A DNA stretch of 58,313 nucleotides from the NCBI GenBank assembly GCA_964570325.1, contig CAZMXS010000022.1, forward strand, positions 1-58,313, in the 5' to 3' direction. Under the pieces are notes generated by a model. That model was not told the DNA's origin. It searched no databases and saw nothing but the letters and a program-made list of their open reading frames with translations. Position numbers and translations under genes: made by a program. The stretch's first letter is position 1; each line of letters opens with the position of its first letter. The DNA comes from CAZMXS01 sp964570325. Lineage in GTDB: Bacteria > Verrucomicrobiota > Kiritimatiellia > CAIQIC01 > CAZMXS01. Of the stretch, positions 1 to 6,921 are shown piece after piece.

Positions 1-93
1 CCGCGGATAGCGCGGATCACGCGGATCAGGGGGCGCTATGGTTTGCGCGTGGCGCCGATTGGAACCGCGAATTACGCGAATTATCGCGAATGT
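1..93. repeat. Short degenerate direct repeats, non-coding
   Basis: The unit GCGGAT recurs at 3, 12 and 21. A second unit, CGCGAATTA, occurs back to back at 66-74 and 75-83, with a partial third copy at 85-91. No credible reading frame or RBS is present. I see no other function in positions 1-189, downstream of the peptidase gene that ends at 190. Confidence 0.35.
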
Positions 94-189
94 TCCCGTG
101 GCGTCCGCCGGTTCTTCTCATTCCTTGAGGGTCGCCGGTGGACATGATACACGGCGCAATCGCCAGGCTTTTGGCCGTTATGAGATGAG

Positions 190-1632
190 TCAATCCCCCG
201 ACCCGTCATCACCATCCGAGTCCGGCGAATCCGGCTGGTCCACCGTATTCAGGCCCATGTCATGGTGCAGATCGTGACCCAGATCATGCCCCAGATCGTG
301 TTCGATCGTTGACATCCAGTCCGCGTCCGGGGGCTGGATGGGCGCAATACTGTTGACTGTGAGCAGTTCGTTCAGGCTCTGCGGGGCGTTGATGCCTGGC
401 TCCCGCATCAGCCCGTCGAAGCCGGCGCACAGGCCGGCGAAGCCGGGTTCGTGGCCGTTCAGCTCCGCCACCGACGGGTACCAGCGCTCGAAATCCGCAT
501 AGGCCAGCGCGCCGATGTTCGCCACGTGCTCGGCGTCGAAGCTGGGCGGCGCGTCGGCCGTGGCGACCATGCTGAACCCCGAATCCTCCCACGCCTCCAG
601 GAAGTCGGGCAGGGAGTAGGTCGCGGCCACCTCGCCCGTCCCCGGGTCGGTGACGATGACCAGCGGATTGTTCGGGTCGGAGATGTCCACGCCGGACACG
701 ATCACGACGTGGTCGGGCCGCCAGTCCTCCCAGGTTTCAGCGTTCGCGCCCGCCACCGTCTGGGCCACCGGGTTGGACTCCCAGAGTTCGCCGGAATCCA
801 CGGAGATGATCACGCGGTGCCCCTGGGCCAGCTCGCTGACCAGGTTGAAGATGTTGGCGTGCTCGGTGCGCGTGACCTTCACGCCGTGCGCCTCGAGTAA
901 CTTGCCCAGGTCGTCCGGCATCGTCCCCGCGCCCGGCACATACCAGTCGTTGTTCAGGGCTTCCTGCATTAGCTGTTCCTGGCTGATGTTGATTCCGAAG
1001 TCCCGCATGACCAGTTGCTGGCTGCGGATGGCGCAGGTGTCGGTGTAGATCTGGTAGACGTCGCCCGAGATCTCGCCCGGATCGCCCTGTGCGCCGATAT
1101 GTTGCGGGGCCGAGCTCGTCGGCTGGGCGTCCGGGCCGAAGAACTCGTCCATGGCCGGCTGCATATCGTTCTTATCCATGATCTCCGCCTCCTTCGCGGC
1201 CAGGGGCTGGTCGGTATCGCCGCGGCTGCCCATGGATACAGAGTCGGCGAGGGGCGCATTACTTACAGCCGGGGAGTCATCCGTGGCTGCCGCGCCGACC
1301 ACGCCGGCAATCCCGGCGGCGGCGGCCGTGCCGAAGAACAGATCCAGTATCTGGGGCATGCGGCCGGATTCGGGCCTGTCCAGGGTATCGGCCCCATCCA
1401 AGGCCGGCGCGGGCAGGTCCGCCAGATGGTGGGCCGCGGCGTCCACCTCAGCGTCGGTCGGCTGGGGGAGCAGGTCTTCGGTTTCGAGATCCCGGATTTC
1501 CAGGAGATCCGCCAGCGCCATTGAGCAGGCCGGGCAGTCGGCCGCATGGTCGAACAGCGCCTCGGCCTCGGCTGCGTTCAGCCGGCCATCAACCAAGCGG
1601 GCCAGATCCAGCTCGGACGGACATTCAGACAC
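190..1632 (-). CDS. Zinc-finger anti-sigma factor fused to a membrane-anchored C39-like peptidase domain
   Basis: This 480-residue protein probably starts at GTG 1632. A GGAGG box lies at 1638-1642 and the start overlaps the stop of the sigma gene by 8 bases, so translation is likely coupled. Visible order: a ZAS-type zinc finger (H29-x3-C33-x2-C36), a hydrophobic stretch at about 96-116 that could be one membrane span, a linker, then a C39-like cysteine-peptidase fold with candidate catalytic residues C200 (TDTCAIRSQ), H308 (PDHVVIVSG) and D329 (VTDPGTG). The tail at 443-460 repeats His-Asp-Leu-Gly and could bind metal; the last 15 residues are Asp/Ser/Gly-rich. ZAS proteins normally hold a cognate ECF sigma factor inactive. 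The appended peptidase would lie outside the cytoplasmic membrane if the span is real. The anti-sigma role is inferred from operon context; peptidase activity is untested. Confidence 0.8.
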   Translation of the reverse strand: MSECPSELDLARLVDGRLNAAEAEALFDHAADCPACSMALADLLEIRDLETEDLLPQPTDAEVDAAAHHLADLPAPALDGADTLDRPESGRMPQILDLFFGTAAAAGIAGVVGAAATDDSPAVSNAPLADSVSMGSRGDTDQPLAAKEAEIMDKNDMQPAMDEFFGPDAQPTSSAPQHIGAQGDPGEISGDVYQIYTDTCAIRSQQLVMRDFGINISQEQLMQEALNNDWYVPGAGTMPDDLGKLLEAHGVKVTRTEHANIFNLVSELAQGHRVIISVDSGELWESNPVAQTVAGANAETWEDWRPDHVVIVSGVDISDPNNPLVIVTDPGTGEVAATYSLPDFLEAWEDSGFSMVATADAPPSFDAEHVANIGALAYADFERWYPSVAELNGHEPGFAGLCAGFDGLMREPGINAPQSLNELLTVNSIAPIQPPDADWMSTIEHDLGHDLGHDLHHDMGLNTVDQPDSPDSDGDDGSGD

Positions 1633-2233
1633 GGGCGCCTCCTTCGGCGAGCAGGGCGCGGAGTTTCCGGAGCGCCCGGCTGCACCGGGTATGGATGTTG
1701 CCGGGCGTGGTCTTGAGCAGGCGGGCCGCCTCCGCGACCTCGCGGCCCTCGATCTTGTAAAGCAGGATGGCCTGCCGGTCCAATGGGTTGTCCAGCGCCA
1801 TAATCGCCTCGATGACGTCCGCGGCCAGCCGCCGCCGTTCCGCCGCGTCGTCGGGCAGGCGGACGTCCTCCAATTCATCCAGAGGCTGGAGCCAGGCGGT
1901 TTCTTTCACCGCCCGGTCCATTTTCTTCCACAGCAGGCGCGCGGCGATGCACTGGATATAGCGGATCAGCCCGCAAGACCGGCCGGAGAGGTTGGCGCCC
2001 CTGAAATCGCGCAGGGCCCGCCAGCCGTCCGCGCGCAGGCGGATGAACAGCTCATTGACCAACTCGTCGAGCTCCAGGCGCAGCGTCCGGTACTTGAACT
2101 GGACGAGGTACTTGAGGCCGGGCCCGCAGCGCACGGCGAGCAGGTGGAGGGCCGCCCAATCGTCGCCCTCCAGGATGCGAGCGAGCAACTCGCCCTCGGT
2201 CAGCCCGTCGTAGCGTTGGAGCCGTGGATCCAT
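1625..2233 (-). CDS. ECF-type RNA polymerase sigma factor
   Basis: A 202-residue sigma-70 family protein of extracytoplasmic-function size. Region 2 lies near residues 25-100 (LDELVNELFIRLRADGW and the following helix). Region 4 lies near 135-195, with the HTH-like stretch EVAEAARLLKTTPGNIHTRC followed by basic SRALRKLRALL. It directs RNA polymerase to alternative promoters. The anti-sigma/peptidase gene follows in the same transcript with overlapping stop and start, as is usual for a sigma/anti-sigma pair. The start at ATG 2233 has only a weak RBS. I did not identify the promoter it would recognise. Confidence 0.88.
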   Translation of the reverse strand: MDPRLQRYDGLTEGELLARILEGDDWAALHLLAVRCGPGLKYLVQFKYRTLRLELDELVNELFIRLRADGWRALRDFRGANLSGRSCGLIRYIQCIAARLLWKKMDRAVKETAWLQPLDELEDVRLPDDAAERRRLAADVIEAIMALDNPLDRQAILLYKIEGREVAEAARLLKTTPGNIHTRCSRALRKLRALLAEGGARV

Positions 2234-2464
2234 AACCGTTGAAGTTTACTTGCCTTCGGAACAGGTGTCAGTGTGTCCATTTCGACCGGATGGGTCAAGG
2301 ATGGGACGCTGGGGATGGGACGTTGGGGCATGTGCGCCCCCTATAGGTTAAAAGAAGACTGATTTCAGGGCAGTATCCATTGTGGCTGGCTACCCCTGAC
2401 TATCCCCGCGCCCTCCCGTCTTCCCGCCGGCCACACGGAGGGCGCACCCATCAAGGAGTTCTCC

Positions 2465-2524
2465 ATGCAAATCGTCGGCCTGATCGTTGTCTTCCTGGTT
2501 TTGCTGCGGCTGTGCTCGTGCTGA
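2465..2524 (+). CDS. Tiny hydrophobic peptide, 19 residues
   Basis: The reading frame MQIVGLIVVFLVLLRLCSC is preceded by AAGGAG at 2453-2458, a strong and well-spaced RBS. It is almost wholly hydrophobic, long enough for one short membrane helix, and ends with two Cys. It lies 13 bases before the next gene and could be a leader peptide or a small membrane protein. A similar mini-gene occurs at 3306. No family is recognised. Confidence 0.4.
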   Translation: MQIVGLIVVFLVLLRLCSC

Positions 2525-2537
2525 CCGGGAGACAACC

Positions 2538-3140
2538 ATGAACCAGATATTCTTCCGATTCCGGCTCGTTACGCTTGTCGTGCTGATCGCTGCCATCGTG
2601 CGGCTCGTTATCCCCGGCTGGCGCTATCTGCGTCCGTACGTGTGCTGGGACGAAGTCCGTGCCGCTACCCTGAGCTTGTTGCGGAGCGAGGACATGTCGT
2701 TCCTGGTCATGGCCAAGCTGTGCGGCGAGGTGTCCGTTCGCGCGGACACCGGCAACTGGCTGCTTGGTCGGCGTGAAGGCTGTTTGAGTGCGCCGGTCTC
2801 GATGTATCACGGCCTCGATGTCAATTCCATCGGCCCAGAGGCCATCCGCCGAGAGGGCGGCAAGGTTATTGTCCGCCTGCCCGAGCCCCGTGCGCTGGAT
2901 TACTCTGTCGATCTCGCAGGCATGCGCTTCCTGGGCAAGCGCAGCGGCCGGCAGATCCTATGGGATCACGCTACCGGCCGGGACATTCAGGCCGAACTCC
3001 GCGCGCAGCTCAAGGACAGCATCCTGGCGTACTTTCGCGACCGCGGCCTGCTGCCGACCCGGGCGAAGATCATGCGCCAGCTTAACCAGGAAGCCGCCCG
3101 GCTGTCCCGGCGGGTCGGTGCCGAGATCGAGTTCCGCTGA
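2538..3140 (+). CDS. DUF4230-like membrane-anchored protein
   Basis: A 200-residue protein with one N-terminal membrane anchor (about 8-27) followed by a soluble domain. Its composition and strand pattern (GGKVIVRLPEPRALDYSVDL, then a basic amphipathic helix DIQAELRAQLKDSILAYF) resemble the DUF4230 family, whose function is unknown. The start chosen is ATG 2538, with GGGAGAC at 2527-2533 as RBS; an upstream in-frame extension would swallow the tiny peptide gene. It sits within the possible integrated element but has ordinary base composition. The family assignment is from memory of the family pattern and is tentative. Confidence 0.6.
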   Translation: MNQIFFRFRLVTLVVLIAAIVRLVIPGWRYLRPYVCWDEVRAATLSLLRSEDMSFLVMAKLCGEVSVRADTGNWLLGRREGCLSAPVSMYHGLDVNSIGPEAIRREGGKVIVRLPEPRALDYSVDLAGMRFLGKRSGRQILWDHATGRDIQAELRAQLKDSILAYFRDRGLLPTRAKIMRQLNQEAARLSRRVGAEIEFR

Positions 3141-3180
3141 CGGTGCCTGCAATCACTGGCGGACGAGCGGACCAATATCT

Positions 3181-3211
3181 TTTAACGCGTTAAAAAATTT
3201 AACGCTTTAAA
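3181..3211. promoter_or_regulatory. Two tandem AT-rich palindromes, possible operator or iteron-like site
   Basis: TTTAACGCGTTAAA at 3181-3194 is a perfect 14-base palindrome. TTTAACGCTTTAAA at 3198-3211 is a one-mismatch copy in the same orientation, so TTTAACGC repeats with a 17-base period. The block is strikingly AT-rich for this genome and lies upstream of a mini-gene and the clamp-like gene. The arrangement suits a dimeric DNA-binding protein; the binder is unknown. Confidence 0.45.
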
Positions 3212-3305
3212 TAAAAACCCGCTGGCCTTCACATTAACACGAAAAACCGCCCGCTCCCCGCTACCCGCCGCGTGCGGGGCGCATATCCAACGAAAGGAGC
3301 GTACG

Positions 3306-3356
3306 ATGATCATCCTGACACTAATCGCGATTGTGACGTTTCTGATGAACCTCTGA
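3306..3356 (+). CDS. Tiny hydrophobic peptide, 16 residues
   Basis: The frame MIILTLIAIVTFLMNL has AAAGGAG at 3293-3299 upstream with suitable spacing. It is entirely hydrophobic apart from Thr and Asn. It may be a leader peptide for, or a small membrane protein beside, the clamp-like gene at 3457. It resembles the peptide at 2465 in size, composition and RBS quality but not in sequence. Confidence 0.35.
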   Translation: MIILTLIAIVTFLMNL

Positions 3357-3456
3357 TCAGTATGCTGGGGGTGGGGGACGGATTGCCAGTAGTTCAACCG
3401 TCCCCCCGCCACCCACCTCGCCTGCTCAACTTCAACCCCATAGCCAAAGGAGACTC

Positions 3457-3833
3457 ATGCAGTTCACCATCCCCAAGCACACGCTCAAAGACGCACTGGC
3501 CGGCCTGGGCAAGGTCGTGCCCACCAAGAGCGCGTTGCCTATCCTGCACCACATCCGGGTCAACCGGAGGGCCGCGAGCATCTGCTGACGGCCACCGACC
3601 TCGATCAGCATCTGGCCTGCCACTGCGAGGCCACGGCCGTCACCCCCGGCCGACCACTGCTCATCGACCACGAGGCGCTCAGGCCCTTGGCCAAGGGGGT
3701 GGGCGTGGATCGGCTGACCGTCCGGGCCGAGGGTGAGGAGTACGTGCTTATGACCGAGACGTTCGCCGGCCAGACCGTGGAACGTCGCCTGGAATGCCGC
3801 GATCCCACGGAGAGGCCGCCCAGCCGCGCCTGA
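3457..3833 (+). pseudogene. DnaN (sliding clamp)-like N-terminal domain, frameshifted
   Basis: From ATG 3457 (RBS AAAGGAG at 3446-3452) the frame reads like the first domain of the DNA polymerase III beta clamp: MQFTIPKHTLKDALAGLGKV then PTKSALPILHHIRV. It hits a stop at 3586-3588. Restoring one G near 3565 continues it in the next frame with LLTATDLDQHL, a clamp-like motif, to the stop at 3831-3833. The corrected product is only about 125 residues, against about 370 for a normal three-domain clamp, so it is a one-domain relative or fragment as well as frameshifted. Integrated elements and plasmids sometimes carry such clamp-like genes. The missing base could be a sequencing error. Confidence 0.65.
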
Positions 3834-3834
3834 C

Positions 3835-3864
3835 GATCAATAGCGTCATTTGAAGCTATTGATC
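3835..3864. repeat. Perfect 10-bp inverted repeat directly after the clamp-like gene
   Basis: GATCAATAGC (3835-3844) pairs with GCTATTGATC (3855-3864) across a 10-base loop. It begins one base after the stop codon. No T-run follows, so a classical intrinsic terminator is not supported; it could be a protein-binding site or RNA hairpin. I see nothing else in the rest of 3834-4068. Confidence 0.4.
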
Positions 3865-4068
3865 CAACCACCCCCGGCTGGCAGCAGTGTGTAACACGGC
3901 TGGCTGGAACGGGGACTGGGTCTGAGCTGTAGTCACCCACAGCAGCAGCCTGCACGACAACAATTCCACCGCACAGCGGTATCTCCAGACCGCTGCCCTC
4001 GGCGGTCGCCTTGGATTTCATGAGGTGATCGCCGGGCGGCGAGTGTCTGCCCGGCGGTGGAGGGGCCT

Positions 4069-4404
4069 ATGAAACGCGAAATGGTTCATCGCACAAAAAA
4101 ACTGAAGGCGAGCATTTCGAGGCTGGCGGAGCGAATCAACAGAGCTGGCAGGGCCGTAATTACCTTGGATAATTATCTGCGCCTGGGGCAGGCCTTGCGG
4201 GATTTGTCGCCGGGGGCAGAGTGCATCTCGACGATTATCAATAACGTTGGCATGAAGCGGGATATAGGTGGGAAAGAAAAATTGGCCTGCGCCTTGCAGC
4301 GGTTCACACTTCGATACTGCGTGAGACTGGCATGCCTGTGTGAAGACGACAATCAATTCCTCCACGACCTGGAGAGGGCTGGGTGCTCATGGCGCAGGCT
4401 GTGA
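4069..4404 (+). CDS. Small basic hypothetical protein
   Basis: A 111-residue protein from ATG 4069, with GGTGGAGGGG at 4056-4065 as RBS. Its Lys/Arg-rich start (MKREMVHRTKKLKASISRL) is followed by helical-looking sequence with five Cys. No family is recognised. The last 52 bases overlap the truncated 3' end of the recombinase on the other strand, which suggests that this segment joined the recombinase remnant later. Size and position suit a mobile-element accessory gene; expression is unproven. Confidence 0.45.
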   Translation: MKREMVHRTKKLKASISRLAERINRAGRAVITLDNYLRLGQALRDLSPGAECISTIINNVGMKRDIGGKEKLACALQRFTLRYCVRLACLCEDDNQFLHDLERAGCSWRRL

Positions 4405-5423
4405 AACCCGACACGGACGATGGATGTCTTTCGATGGGCGCCGGCCGGCGGCTCCGTGGTCTGTATCCCGCACGCTTCAAAATGACGCTGGATCATTTTG
4501 GTCACGGCGGCTGAATCCCGCCGGTAAAGATCCGCCTCGTGCGGGAACACATATTCATCCTGTTTGGCCTGTATGTTTTGCAGTTCACGGAGGATGGCCT
4601 CAAGCACGGGGTGGAGCGGGATGGTCACGACCTTCCCCAGACGCTTGGTCTTGAGGGGGGTGTGCCGGATGTGGCCCTGACCGAAATCAATGTCGTTCCA
4701 CCCGAGCAGGCAGACATCGCCAAGCCGCATCCCGGCATACAAGCCGACGGCGAACATGCCGCGCAGGCTTCCTTTGGCCGACTGAACAACGCTGGTCAAT
4801 TCATCCGGTTTCAGATCGCGTCGGCTCTCGGGGCGGAGCTGTTTGTGGGGGATTTCCGCCCATACATTGGTGCCGAGTCCGGCCTGGCGGGCCAATACCC
4901 GGAACACATTTCGCAAGAGCTGGATATGAAGATTGAAAGTGCTGGGCGACACATGCGCCGCCCAAAGGTCAGCGGCATATTCCTCGGCGATTTTCAAATC
5001 CACTTGGTGCAAATAGCGTAGGTCTTGGTGCTGTTGCCTCAGCCACGTTGTGAAGGCGGTCCAGCGTGTGGAGTAATGTTTTAGCGTTGTCGGCCCGGGA
5101 TCGCCCCGCTTCGGATTTTTCAACCAGGTGGCCCATGCCGCGTCGATTTCAAGCTGACTTTTCAGCTTGGACATGAGTTGTTCGGCCAGACCGTGCCGTT
5201 TTGCATCCTGCTCCTTTGGCGGCAGTTCATCGAGCATACGTAAGACGGTGGCGAACTGCTCGTCCAGCGTATGTTCGCCGCGGGCCGAGGCGACTCGACG
5301 GGCGAGATAGGCCTCCGCCTCCTTGCGCCGCGTGCACTTCGTCGACTCCCGGATGACGCGGCCATCGCACATGAAACGGACGAACCAATAGGGGCTTTAC
5401 TTGTCCTTGTAAACGGTTGCCAT
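4353..5423 (-). pseudogene. Decayed tyrosine recombinase (integrase)
   Basis: The frame resembles a phage-type site-specific recombinase: a core-binding SAM-like domain (about residues 110-200 of the restored frame), then the catalytic domain with Arg I in GLYAGMRLGDVCLLG and the HxxR box as HSLRH. Two lesions are visible. The natural start appears to be ATG 5423 (MATVYKDK), but codon 9 is TAA (5397-5399), after which SPYWFVRFMCDGR continues in frame as expected. After HSLRH the sequence loses all similarity and stops at 4353, so the final helices and the nucleophilic Tyr are absent. A product starting at ATG 5372 (339 residues) could be made but should lack strand-transfer activity. The gene points away from the tRNA-Thr about 165 bases away, a common integrase-tRNA arrangement. 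I found no second copy of the tRNA 3' end as an attachment site. Confidence 0.8.
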
Positions 5424-5587
5424 GGCTTTGAACGACGGATGTTTCCGGCTGTATCCACGGTGGCCTTAATGTAAGAAATAGCCGCCGTCAAACAAACGTG
5501 GTCAGAAAAACGGGCAGAAAAAGTACAAGATGAACCGGCGGGGAAACGGTGAATATCGATAACTACTTGGCGGGCATTGGATTATGA

Positions 5588-5663
5588 TGGAGCCAACGAG
5601 TGGATTCGAACCACCGACCTGATCATTACGAATGACCTGCTCTGCCAGCTGAGCTACGTTGGC
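5588..5663 (-). tRNA. tRNA-Thr (anticodon CGT)
   Basis: The complement folds as a full cloverleaf. The acceptor GCCAACG pairs with CGTTGGC, the D arm is GCTC/GAGC, the anticodon stem GGTCA/TGATC carries loop TTCGTAA, and the T arm GGTGG/CCACT carries loop TTCGAAT. The anticodon is CGT, reading ACG (Thr). The discriminator is T and CCA is encoded (5588-5590). Confidence 0.95.
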
Positions 5664-5683
5664 GCCGAATTGAAACGCGAGTG

Positions 5684-5711
5684 AATATAGGGAGCCGGAG
5701 GCAAAAGTCAA
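5684..5711 (-). promoter_or_regulatory. Promoter of tRNA-Thr
   Basis: On the minus strand TTGACT (5711-5706) and TATATT (5689-5684) are separated by 16 bases. They would start transcription about 14 bases before the tRNA 5' end. Both hexamers are close to the sigma-70 consensus. Confidence 0.65.
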
Positions 5712-5800
5712 GCGAGTGAGCGCTATTGCCTTTGGGGTGGGCAATATGGCAATTTTACGCCTAATCGCACATGGCGCTGAATGGTTGAGGAGCGGAACAA

Positions 5801-6520
5801 TTGCCCTATCGAGTTTTCAATTTGGAGGAAGTAGCGGTATATCTGCACCTGCCGGCGGCCGATGTCCGCCAGTTGGTGCATCGGCGCGAGATTCCGTTCC
5901 ACGAACAGGGAACGCGTCTGCAATTCCGTAAAAAGGACATTGACGCCTGGGCGTCACATCGCATTCTCAGCCTGAAACGCGATAAACTGGCGGCATACCA
6001 CCGCACGACATCGGCCAAGGCGCACGACCTTTCGCAGCAACATGCCATCATGCCCGAGCTGATGCGTGCCAATTGCATCGCCCCGGCCATGGGGTCCAAG
6101 ACCAAGGCCTCGGTGCTGCGCGACCTGGTCAAGCTGGCGGACCAGACGGGATTGCTTTGTTCCAGCAAGGATTTGTTGGAAAGCCTGGAGGAGCGCGAGC
6201 GCATGTGTTCGACCGCGCTGCCCGGCGGCATCGCGCTGGTGCATCCGCGGCACCATGAACCGTTCATGTTTGAAGATTCCTTCATCATCCTGGGGAAGAC
6301 GATTCAGCCTATTCCATTTGGTTCCCCGGACGGATCCACGACCGACCTGTTTTTCCTCGTCTGCTGCCAGGACGACAGCATTCACCTCCATGTGCTGGCG
6401 CGGATCTGTATGTTGTGCCACCACACCAGCCTGGTGCTTGAACTGCGGGAGGCGCAAGTGGCGGACGAGATGCGCGAAATTATCATCCGGGCAGAGGAGG
6501 AAGTGATCCAGCAGTTGTGA
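5801..6520 (+). CDS. Excisionase-type HTH fused to a PTS EIIA (Ntr/fructose type) domain
   Basis: This 239-residue protein starts at TTG 5801, with GAGGAG at 5787-5792. Residues 1-55 (FNLEEVAVYLHLPAADVRQLVHRREIPF) are a MerR/excisionase-like helix-turn-helix. Residues about 90-239 are an EIIA domain of the PtsN/FruA family with the phosphorylatable His at 148 in GIALVHPRHHE; the usual family motif is G-x-A-x-PH. EIIA(Ntr) proteins relay phosphate from the nitrogen PTS and regulate by protein contact. Here the attached DNA-binding-like domain suggests direct transcriptional or DNA targeting. No other PTS gene is in the window. Acylphosphatase follows closely. Confidence 0.85.
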   Translation: MPYRVFNLEEVAVYLHLPAADVRQLVHRREIPFHEQGTRLQFRKKDIDAWASHRILSLKRDKLAAYHRTTSAKAHDLSQQHAIMPELMRANCIAPAMGSKTKASVLRDLVKLADQTGLLCSSKDLLESLEERERMCSTALPGGIALVHPRHHEPFMFEDSFIILGKTIQPIPFGSPDGSTTDLFFLVCCQDDSIHLHVLARICMLCHHTSLVLELREAQVADEMREIIIRAEEEVIQQL

Positions 6521-6546
6521 GCAGCGGTGTGTCACGGAGCGAAAAC

Positions 6547-6837
6547 ATGGATGGGCAGGCGGGTTTGCAGCGGGCAACGGTCCGGTATGAAGGCGAAGTG
6601 CAGGGGGTTGGGTTCCGCTATACCACGCTGCGCCTGGCGGAACGCTATCCCGTTACCGGCTTTGTTCGAAACGAGTCCGACGGCAGCGTCCAACTGGTGG
6701 TTGAGGGCGAACCGGCGGCGATCGCCGGACTGCTGTCGGCCGTGCGCGGTTCCGGGCTGCGCAGTTATATTATGAGAGAGCGCACGGAATGGGCGCCGGC
6801 TACCGGTGAGTTCAGCCATTTTACCATTCGTTATTGA
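6547..6837 (+). CDS. acyP: Acylphosphatase
   Basis: A 96-residue enzyme that hydrolyses carboxyl-phosphate bonds of acylphosphates. The signature VQGVGFRYTTLRLA holds the catalytic Arg and VTGFVRNESDGSV the catalytic Asn. ATG 6547 with CGGAGCG upstream is preferred; a GTG at 6517 overlapping the previous stop would add 10 residues. It is normal in length and probably co-transcribed with the HTH-EIIA gene. Confidence 0.92.
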   Translation: MDGQAGLQRATVRYEGEVQGVGFRYTTLRLAERYPVTGFVRNESDGSVQLVVEGEPAAIAGLLSAVRGSGLRSYIMRERTEWAPATGEFSHFTIRY

Positions 6838-6921
6838 TTTACGCTTGTCATGTTTGCCGACTTCATTTTATGAGGGAACAACCGGGCGGCCAAACCGCCG
6901 CTCTGATGGGAGACGAGAAAA

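Noticed and set aside
2270..2340. Short repeats GGGACGCTGGGGAT and GGGACGTTGGGGCA upstream of the sigma gene
   Set aside because: Only two imperfect copies, with no promoter or structural context to support a function.
5588..5663. Attachment-site duplicate of the tRNA-Thr 3' end
   Set aside because: No second copy of the 3' tRNA sequence was found between 1 and 5590, so element limits remain undefined.
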